A stretch of 64,000 nt of DNA from Terriglobia bacterium. Its GTDB lineage: Bacteria; Acidobacteriota; Terriglobia; Acidiferrales; UBA7541. The position numbers and the translations under genes are program-made. The notes under the pieces are model-generated. The model saw only the letters and a program-made list of their open reading frames with translations. It was not told the DNA's origin and ran no database searches. The stretch spans positions 1-64,000 of the forward strand of contig JAIQFB010000024.1 in assembly GCA_020073485.1 (NCBI GenBank), in the 5' to 3' direction. Of this stretch, positions 7,831 to 14,626 are shown piece by piece; the stretch's first letter is position 1; the number at the start of each line of letters is the position of its first letter.

Positions 7831-9988
7831 CCGCTTCGCGCCCGTTTTTTACGCGTCCGGCCCGGACGCCGTGCTGCGCCGCCTGCGCGAAGCCATCGCC
7901 CGCCAGCCGCACGCTCTCTCGTGCCGCCACACCGAGCGCATCGATCTGTGGCAGCCCGCTTTCGCCGCGAACGACGGGGCGAAAGCAGGCCTGTGCCCGG
8001 TCCTCGAAATCGAAGTCGCCCGCGCCAGCGAATATTCCTCCTGGACGCGCTGGGTACGCCAGTTTGACGCCTCGCTGCGTCTCTACAACAGCGACCTCAT
8101 GCTCGCCTCCATGTACTGCTGGCAGCGCAACATTTTTCCGCTGGCTCGCGTCGATGCCGAAGTCGATGCCGAGGGCCGCGTCCTCGCCCTCGAATGCTGC
8201 GACACCGAATGGGCCCTCGACTACGAACTCCCGCCGCTCGAAATCCTGCGCATACGCCTCGGCGGACACCGCCGCATCGATCCCACGCACGGCGCCGCCT
8301 TTGGGCAAGGCGCCGCCCTCGAAATCGAAGTGGACGGCCGCGAATTCGAGCTCGACGAATCCGGCGAGCCCGCCGCCGTCGCCTTCCAGCACCTGCTCGC
8401 GCGCCACGATCCCGACCTGATCCTCAGCGACTGGGGCGACGCCACCATCCTCCCGCGCATCTCCGAACAGGCCGCGCGCCTGCGCCTGCCCCTCACGCTC
8501 AACCGCGATCCCGACGCCATCGTCCACCAGAGCCGCGCGCGCAGCTTCATGAGCTACGGCCGCATCCTGTTCAAAAACAGCGCCATCACCCTGTGCGGCC
8601 GCCTGCACGTCGACACGCAGAATTCCTTCATCGCCGATAAATGCGATCTCTCCGGACTCTGGGAACTTGCGCGCGTCACCAAGCTCCCCGTGCAGTACGC
8701 CTCGCGCACCTCCACCGGCACGGGCATCTCCTACATGCAGATGGAACTCGCCTGGCGCGATGGCGTCCTCATCCCCGAACAAAAAGCCGAGCCCGAGGAT
8801 CCCAAGCCGCCCGACGAACTCCTCCTCGCCGACCGCGGCGGCTTGGTCTTCACTCCCAAAATCGGTTTCCATGCCAACGTCGTCGAGCTGGATTTCGTCA
8901 GCGAATATCCCAGCATCATGGCGCGCTTCAACATCTCTCCCGAAACGATCAACTGCCCGTGCTGTCCCGGCGCTCCGCGCGTCCCCGAACTCGGCTACCG
9001 CGTCTGCCAGCGCCGCCGCGGCATCACCAGCCGCGTAGTCGAACGCCTCATCGCCAAGCGCACCGAACTGAAGCAGCGGCTGCGCGATGCGGAGAAAGAA
9101 ACAGCGGCGCGATTGAAACTCCAGCGCGACGCCCTCAAATGGCTCCTGGTCTGCTGCTTCGGTTACACCGGCTATAAAAACGCGCGCTTCGGAAAAATCG
9201 AGGCGCACGAAGCCATCAACGCCGTCGCCCGCGAAACGCTCCTGGTCGCCAAGGAACTGGCCGAGGACCGCGGCTACGAAATCCTGCACGCCCTGGTCGA
9301 TTCTCTTTACGTGCGCAAACCGGGAGCCGCGCGCGCCGATTTTGAATCGCTCACCGAAGAAATCGCCGCCCGCACCGGCCTCCCGCTCGCGATCGAAGCC
9401 GTCTATCGTTACGTCGTGTTCCTGCCGTCCCGGCAATTCGCCGACGTCCCGGTGCCCAACCGTTTTTTCGCCGTCGCCGAAGACGGCGCCCTGAAAGTGC
9501 GCGGCCTCGAGTTGCGCCGCCATGACACCCCGCCGCTCATCGCGCGCATGCAGCAGGAAGCCCTCGACATCGTCGCCGAAGCGCACGATTTCCCCAGCTA
9601 CGCCGCAAAGCTGGAAGAAGCCCGCGAACTCCTGCGCCGCTATGAAGAATCGCTGGCCGACGGCAGCGTGGCCATCGAGGACTTGATCGTCAGCAAGCGC
9701 CTCACTCGCGAGCCCCGCGAATACAGCAAAGCCAATCAGACCGCCATCGCCGCGCAGCAATTGCTGGGCAGCGGCGTGCGCCTGCGCCCCGGCCAGACCG
9801 TCGAATACATCATCACCGACGCCCGCAACCGCGTCCCCAACGACCGCGTCCGCGCCTACGCCCTCTGGGACGGCTGGTTCGGCTACGACCGCCGCAAATA
9901 CACCGAACTCCTCCGCGACGCCTTCGAGCCCCTCGCGCTCTGTGTCGCTGAGCAAGCCCCTCCTCGCACACGCAAAATCCTAAAATGA
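7607..9988 (+). CDS. Family-B DNA polymerase with decayed exonuclease (PolB2/Dpo2-like)
   Basis: A 793-residue family-B DNA polymerase. Motif A is DFVSEYPSIMARF with the metal-binding Asp429. Motif B is KWLLVCCFGYTGYKNARFG starting at Lys511, with Cys replacing the usual N/S. Motif C is HALVDSLYV with Asp565; the first Asp of canonical DTDS is replaced but the catalytic one is kept. Between A and B lies a CPCC..C cluster that could bind metal. The N-terminal 3'-5' exonuclease region is present but lacks DxE (LEILRIRL where FDIE is expected) and exo II (PDLILSDWGDAT), so proofreading is predicted lost. The ATG at 7607 is preferred; GTG 7559 lies inside the repeat and ATG 7631 is also possible. 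Family-B polymerases are uncommon in bacteria. A damage-tolerance role is likely. Confidence 0.85.
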   Translation: MSLEALIKMSTPARILSRTPASNSTQSSGPTPAASATPASSRTQLHGWIFDLYPSPHGMKLWLIEPNQKRHQLIDRFAPVFYASGPDAVLRRLREAIARQPHALSCRHTERIDLWQPAFAANDGAKAGLCPVLEIEVARASEYSSWTRWVRQFDASLRLYNSDLMLASMYCWQRNIFPLARVDAEVDAEGRVLALECCDTEWALDYELPPLEILRIRLGGHRRIDPTHGAAFGQGAALEIEVDGREFELDESGEPAAVAFQHLLARHDPDLILSDWGDATILPRISEQAARLRLPLTLNRDPDAIVHQSRARSFMSYGRILFKNSAITLCGRLHVDTQNSFIADKCDLSGLWELARVTKLPVQYASRTSTGTGISYMQMELAWRDGVLIPEQKAEPEDPKPPDELLLADRGGLVFTPKIGFHANVVELDFVSEYPSIMARFNISPETINCPCCPGAPRVPELGYRVCQRRRGITSRVVERLIAKRTELKQRLRDAEKETAARLKLQRDALKWLLVCCFGYTGYKNARFGKIEAHEAINAVARETLLVAKELAEDRGYEILHALVDSLYVRKPGAARADFESLTEEIAARTGLPLAIEAVYRYVVFLPSRQFADVPVPNRFFAVAEDGALKVRGLELRRHDTPPLIARMQQEALDIVAEAHDFPSYAAKLEEARELLRRYEESLADGSVAIEDLIVSKRLTREPREYSKANQTAIAAQQLLGSGVRLRPGQTVEYIITDARNRVPNDRVRAYALWDGWFGYDRRKYTELLRDAFEPLALCVAEQAPPRTRKILK

Positions 9989-10352
9989 CTTCGCAGCGAG
10001 AGCAGTTCCTTTTGTAGAGGCCGTTCACGGTGAACGTTCACGCTGAACCGCCCGCTTTTCGGGCAGGCATCCTTTCCGCTTTCAAATCTCAAATTTCAAA
10101 TTTGAAATTCACTCCTCTCCCGATCTGGCGACGCTTCTCGCCGGGCCTGCCCTCCGATGTAAGCCCGAGAGAAATCCTGGCCCGGATGAAAAAATGCGGT
10201 GTTGACTCGTTCGTCTTATTTGTCGTCATGCAAACAGGGATCCCCCCCCAAAAAAAAGTTCAGGCTCACCCCCCTGTCCCATTTCTGATCCTTTGGACAC
10301 CTACTTCGGCAAGAAAAACATCCGATAATTGCATCTAACCATCTAAGAAACT
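9989..10352. other. Intergenic stretch with a palindrome pair and a repeat
   Basis: No gene is seen. It holds the tandem GTTCAC-type palindromes at 10023-10048, one copy of the ATTTCAAATTTGAAAT element at 10081-10110, and a homopolymeric patch (eight C, then eight A) near 10243. The diguanylate cyclase promoter should be here, but no strong hexamers were found. Confidence 0.4.
10023..10048. promoter_or_regulatory. Tandem 13-bp palindromes, possible operator
   Basis: GTTCACGGTGAAC is followed directly by GTTCACGCTGAAC. The two units differ at one base and each is an inverted repeat of GTTCA. Adjacent dyads of this kind usually bind cooperative dimeric repressors. It lies 35 bases after the polymerase stop and 305 bases before the diguanylate cyclase. 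The bound protein is unknown. Confidence 0.4.
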
Positions 10353-11642
10353 ATGGGAGAAGCCGAAGCGCTAACGCTTGTGAGGCGGGCCGCACGCAGT
10401 GTGTGGGTCATTGCATTCGCCTGTGTCGCCTTCCTCGGCCTGGGCCACTTCTTGCGCCAGCTCAACATCATCCTGAATCCGCTGGCCTGGTCTGCCGCGG
10501 AGATCATCGCGGCCCTGCTATGCTTCACCATCGCCGCCAACGTTCTGGTGCGCGATCACGGCACCGGAAACCGCGTTTCGCTCCTGCTAGGCCTCACCTT
10601 CGGCATCACCGGCATCATCCACTTGGGAGCGATCTTCGAGTTCTACCACGATTTCGCGAAACACTCGGAGCAGCTCCGCATCCCGCTCTCCTGGATGACG
10701 GGCCAGACGCTTCTGGGCCTGCTCTTTCTGGCTGCCTACGCCATCAACAAGCACCTCCCGTGGCCCCGGGGTCCCAGAAAAAATATCTTTGCCGTCCTCG
10801 CCACCGTCGTCGCCACCCTGTGCCTGATCACCATCGTGCTCCTGCTGTTTCCCAACGAGCCGCCCATTCACCCTCATAGCGCCATCCCGCGCGCCTGGGA
10901 TTTGCTTCCCGCCGCTGTCTTTCTGGCCGCCGCATTTGTCCTGAACCGCAGGACCGATCACGACCGCCTCGCCTTTGACGCCGTCCTGGTCTGGGTCGCC
11001 GGACTCAATGCGGCCGGCCACCTGATCGCTTCGCAATCCTCCCACTTGCTGGATGCCGCCGCCGGCGGCGCCGTGCTGCTCAACACCATCAGCTACCTGA
11101 TCCTTCTCGGCGCCACGCTGCTCGACAACGTCCAAATCTTCCGCCAGGTCCGCATCCTGGCCATCAGCGACAGCCTCACCGGCCTCGCCAATTACCGCCG
11201 ATTGGTCGACGTCCTGCAATCCGAACTCGAACGCTCGGGACGCACCAACCGCTCCTTTTCCGTCCTGCTGATGGACCTCGACGGCCTCAAGCGCATCAAC
11301 GACAAATACGGCCACCTGGCCGGAAGCCAGGCACTGTGCCGCGTCGCTTCCATCCTGCGCCTGAATTGCCGCTCGATCGACACCGCCGCGCGCTACGGCG
11401 GCGATGAATTCGCCCTCGTCCTCCCCGAAACAAAGGAATACGCCGCCCAGCAAGTCGCCGAACGCATCCGCAACTGCCTGCTCGCGGACCAGGAAGCCCC
11501 CCGTCTCAGCCTGAGCGTCGGCATCGCCACGTTCCCCCAATGCGGCTCCACCGTCCAGCAGTTGCTCGAACACGCCGACCGCGTCCTCTACGAAATGAAA
11601 AGCGAATCCAAAGGCCGCCGCGCCCAAAATTACGGCCGGTAG
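10353..11642 (+). CDS. Membrane diguanylate cyclase (GGDEF)
   Basis: A 429-residue protein with about seven to eight hydrophobic segments in residues 15-265, then a GGDEF domain. The active-site motif YGGDEF ends at residue 353 and is intact. RSID at 340-343 stands five residues before it and matches the inhibitory I-site (RxxD), so product feedback is expected. DSLTGLANYRRL, opening the domain, and LLMDLDGLKRINDKYGH, binding GTP and metal, are also standard. It makes cyclic di-GMP from two GTP. The membrane part resembles MASE-type sensors, but its signal is unknown. No EAL domain is present. Confidence 0.88.
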   Translation: MGEAEALTLVRRAARSVWVIAFACVAFLGLGHFLRQLNIILNPLAWSAAEIIAALLCFTIAANVLVRDHGTGNRVSLLLGLTFGITGIIHLGAIFEFYHDFAKHSEQLRIPLSWMTGQTLLGLLFLAAYAINKHLPWPRGPRKNIFAVLATVVATLCLITIVLLLFPNEPPIHPHSAIPRAWDLLPAAVFLAAAFVLNRRTDHDRLAFDAVLVWVAGLNAAGHLIASQSSHLLDAAAGGAVLLNTISYLILLGATLLDNVQIFRQVRILAISDSLTGLANYRRLVDVLQSELERSGRTNRSFSVLLMDLDGLKRINDKYGHLAGSQALCRVASILRLNCRSIDTAARYGGDEFALVLPETKEYAAQQVAERIRNCLLADQEAPRLSLSVGIATFPQCGSTVQQLLEHADRVLYEMKSESKGRRAQNYGR

Positions 11643-11733
11643 CCCGCAGTTCTCGCCAGGCAATAGCTGCAAACGTTTCTCAGTACTCAGTGGGATTAAA
11701 AACTGTGCGGGACGCTGCTTGCTGGTACAGGCC

Positions 11734-13293
11734 TTACTCCGCCTTCACAAACCGCAGAAAATCGTAATCCCCGGTCGGCGAAAGCTGAACGTTGCTGATC
11801 CTATTCCGGTGTACGCAAATGTTGTCCTGATACCACAAGCTCACGTACGGCGCATCTTCCGCCACGTCTTTTTGAATTTCACTGAAGAGCTTCCTGCGTT
11901 TCTCCAAATCGGTTTCGTTGCGCGCCCGGTCCATCAGCGCGTCCAGCGCCGCGTTCCGGTACCGCCCGCGATTGGCACCTAGCGGCGGAATCCTCTTCGA
12001 GCTGAAAACAAACTCAAAAAACTCCGGGTCGCTATTGACCCCGATCCACTTGAGCGTGGACATCTGAAAACTTCCGCGCGTGAGGTCCGCAAACAAAGTC
12101 GCAATCTCCATCGGCTTCAGTTCCAGGTCCACGCCCACCGCGCGCCATTGCTCCTGCAGGGCTGTGCCCAAAAGCCGCGTCGATTCCTCCGTCGAGGTTT
12201 TCATGTTCACTTTCAATCTCATCCCGTTCTGCGCCGCCGAGCGCGGGTATCCAGCCGCATCGAGCAACTGCTCAGCCCGCTGCGGCTCAAATCCGAAATG
12301 TTCGATCCCCGGCTCGTACGCCCAGGTGTTCGGCGGCAGCGGCCCGTCGGCCTCCCGCGCCTGCCCCCGCAACAGGTAACGGATAATCTCCTGCCGGTTG
12401 GTGGCCAGCGCTAGCGCCTGTCGCACTTCGCGTTTCGCCAGCGCCGGGTCGTCGAAATTAAACACAATGTAGGAATAATTATTCCCCGGCTGCTCGGTGA
12501 CCTCGATCCCGGGTTGCGATTTCAAAACAGGAATCATGTCCGGCGTCAGTGAGGTCAGCTCCAGGTCGGCCGTGCCTTTGCGCAACTCTAGAGCGCGGAC
12601 AATCGCCTCCGGTACCACGCGGAAATTGACCTGCGAAAGCTTCGCCGGAGCCCGGAAATACGCGTCGTTTCGCTCGATCAGCACATGATCGTCCTGCTGC
12701 GCGCTCACAAACCGGAACGGCCCCGTCCCGATGGGATGATTCGCGAAATCGCTTCCGGACCCCGCCGGCACAATGCCCACCGCAGGCCTGCAAATATCCA
12801 GCAAAAACCCGCCGTCCGCTTCGCTCATGTGAAAAATTACCGTCGCCGGATCGGGCGTCTCAATGGATTTGATGAGCACATACGCCCCGCGCTTGGGCGA
12901 AGTCACGCTCCGGTCCAGAATCGAATCAAACGTATATTTCACATCCGCCGAAGTAAGCGCTCTGCCGTCGTGAAATTTCACGCCGGAGCGCAGGTGAAAC
13001 ACATACGTCAGCGCGTCGGGCGTCTCCCATCGCTCCGCCAGATCCCCGTGCGGAATCCGGTGCTCATCCAGTTCCACCAAACTGTCAAACAGTAATCCAT
13101 CAATTCTCTCGGATTGCCCGTCGGTCCCGATCCGAGGATCCAAATTGGTCGGCATCGATTCAATCAGAAAATTGACAACGCCAGGTTGAGTCGCAACGGT
13201 CCGGGAGCAGGAGGAAAGTGAGAGCAGCAAGAGAAGGGAAGTAAAGGAAATCAAGGAAGTAAAGGACGTGAAGGAAAAAGCGTCGCGAAACAT
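11734..13293 (-). CDS. Peptide-type ABC binding lipoprotein (family 5, OppA/DppA-like)
   Basis: A 519-residue extracytoplasmic solute-binding protein. The start at 13293 is chosen because it gives a hydrophobic leader ending in a lipobox (SLLLLLSLSSC), predicting an acylated lipoprotein; the frame upstream is repeat-derived Arg/Cys-rich sequence. Family features include LAERWETPDALTYVFHLR, GVKFHDGRALTSADVKYTFD and the C-terminal YVSLWYQDNICV. It lies 160 bases downstream of anmK on the same strand. A neighbour in peptidoglycan recycling suggests it may bind muropeptides or cell-wall peptides. No cognate permease or ATPase genes are in the window. Confidence 0.82.
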   Translation of the reverse strand: MFRDAFSFTSFTSLISFTSLLLLLSLSSCSRTVATQPGVVNFLIESMPTNLDPRIGTDGQSERIDGLLFDSLVELDEHRIPHGDLAERWETPDALTYVFHLRSGVKFHDGRALTSADVKYTFDSILDRSVTSPKRGAYVLIKSIETPDPATVIFHMSEADGGFLLDICRPAVGIVPAGSGSDFANHPIGTGPFRFVSAQQDDHVLIERNDAYFRAPAKLSQVNFRVVPEAIVRALELRKGTADLELTSLTPDMIPVLKSQPGIEVTEQPGNNYSYIVFNFDDPALAKREVRQALALATNRQEIIRYLLRGQAREADGPLPPNTWAYEPGIEHFGFEPQRAEQLLDAAGYPRSAAQNGMRLKVNMKTSTEESTRLLGTALQEQWRAVGVDLELKPMEIATLFADLTRGSFQMSTLKWIGVNSDPEFFEFVFSSKRIPPLGANRGRYRNAALDALMDRARNETDLEKRRKLFSEIQKDVAEDAPYVSLWYQDNICVHRNRISNVQLSPTGDYDFLRFVKAE

Positions 13294-13453
13294 GGTTCGC
13301 ACCCAATGGTCCGATGGCCTGCGACGACAGGGAATTGAGCAACTAGCGGAGGTATAGGATGTAGAGGAAAACCCGCCTCGAAGCATCGATCGCCAGTCCG
13401 AAAATCCCAATCCTCCACTTCCTTTACCTCGTAAACTTCCTTTACCCCCTGCC
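13294..13453. repeat. GGAAGTAAAGGA repeat element between the SBP gene and anmK
   Basis: On the + strand, GGGAAGTAAAGGAAATCAAGG and related units lead (partly inside the SBP signal-peptide codons) to CTTCCTTTACCTCGTAAACTT in the opposite sense at 13419-13447. Similar sequence occurs at 17465-17605. It is an imperfect inverted repeat with no coding content. Confidence 0.5.
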
Positions 13454-14626
13454 TCACCCCGCATAACACACCTTGCCCAGAACCACCGCCGCCTTCGCCC
13501 CCGTCGCCCCCGGCACATTCGCAGGCCGCCGGTGCAGCGTCTGGTACCCCAGCACCGCAAACGCAAACGCTTCCTTCGCGTCGCCCGGCACACCGAATTC
13601 GCCCGAGTCGCGCAGGCGCACTCCCTGCAATCCCGACTCAAGCTGCGCCATCAGCAGCGGATTCCGCGCTCCGCCCCCGGAAACGATTAATTCGGAAATC
13701 CTCGCGCGCGGCGACACAAACCGGTGAACCGCATCCAGAATCGACAGCGCCGTGAAAATCGTCGCCGTGCGCACCAGATCTTCCGCCTTTGCGCCCCGGG
13801 CTTCCCGCCGCCCCAGCAGCGCGCGAACAAATTTCTCCCCGTACTGCTCGCGCCCCGCAGTCTTCGGCGGAGTTTTCCTTAAAAAAGGATCGCGAAGCAG
13901 ATGATCCAGCAACCCAGGCAGCAGCGTTCCGTGCCGCGCCATCTCCGCATCCCGGTCGAACGTTTTCCTGCCCCCAGTGAACCGCCGCACCAGCGCATCC
14001 ATCACCATATTTCCCGGCCCGGTATCGAACGCAAACACATCGCCAATTTCCGCGCCCGCCGGAATCGCCGTGATGTTGGCGATCCCTCCGATGTTCAACG
14101 CCGCGCGTCCCACCCGCCCGCTGCGATACATCAATAAATCGACAAACGGCACCAGCGGCGCCCCTTGCCCGCCCGCCGCCATATCCGCCGGGCGAAAATC
14201 CCCCACCGTCGTGATCCCCGTCAGCCCCGCAATCACCGAAGGCTCCCCGATCTGCAGCGTCGAAGCGATCCGCTCGCCGCAAAATCTTGCAGGGATCCCT
14301 TGATGAAAAATCGTCTGCCCGTGCGAGCCGATCACCTCGATGCGCGCGGGCGAAACACGAAACTTCCTCAATGCCGCCAGCGCGGCCTCGCCAAATGTCT
14401 TCCCCAGCAGAAAATTAAGCTGGCTGATCTCACCAGTAGTTACGGCGCGCCCTTCACCCAGCCGCAAGATCGCCTCACGCACCCGCGCAGAAAAGGGAAT
14501 CGCCGCAAAGTTTTGCAGCTTTGCCCCGCGCCCCGATATCCGCACCAGCGCCACATCAATCCCGTCCGCCGACGTCCCCGACATGATCCCCAGGGCCAAA
14601 ACGCCTTTTTTGTGGGAAGCCTTCAT
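13454..14626 (-). CDS. anmK: Anhydro-N-acetylmuramic acid kinase
   Basis: A 390-residue kinase of peptidoglycan recycling. It opens and phosphorylates 1,6-anhydroMurNAc to MurNAc-6-phosphate in the cytoplasm. Signature segments are GIMSGTSADGIDVALV (13-28), GSHGQTIFH (100-108), ALNIGGIANIT, FDTGPGNMVMDAL with the catalytic Asp region, and SGGGARNPLLMA near the end. The length is normal. Its ATG overlaps the mutS stop by four bases (ATGA), so the two are translationally coupled, an unusual pairing of DNA repair with wall recycling. The peptide-binding lipoprotein follows on the same strand. Confidence 0.95.
   Translation of the reverse strand: MKASHKKGVLALGIMSGTSADGIDVALVRISGRGAKLQNFAAIPFSARVREAILRLGEGRAVTTGEISQLNFLLGKTFGEAALAALRKFRVSPARIEVIGSHGQTIFHQGIPARFCGERIASTLQIGEPSVIAGLTGITTVGDFRPADMAAGGQGAPLVPFVDLLMYRSGRVGRAALNIGGIANITAIPAGAEIGDVFAFDTGPGNMVMDALVRRFTGGRKTFDRDAEMARHGTLLPGLLDHLLRDPFLRKTPPKTAGREQYGEKFVRALLGRREARGAKAEDLVRTATIFTALSILDAVHRFVSPRARISELIVSGGGARNPLLMAQLESGLQGVRLRDSGEFGVPGDAKEAFAFAVLGYQTLHRRPANVPGATGAKAAVVLGKVCYAG

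Noticed and set aside
7676-9955. Long open frame antisense to the polymerase (759 codons)
   Set aside because: It is Gly/Ala/Glu-rich, composition-driven antisense of a GC-rich gene with clear polymerase motifs on the other strand.
13214-13460. CRISPR-like array of GGAAGTAAAGGA units
   Set aside because: Unit spacing is irregular, units face both ways, and no unique spacers or cas genes exist. It is an imperfect inverted repeat.
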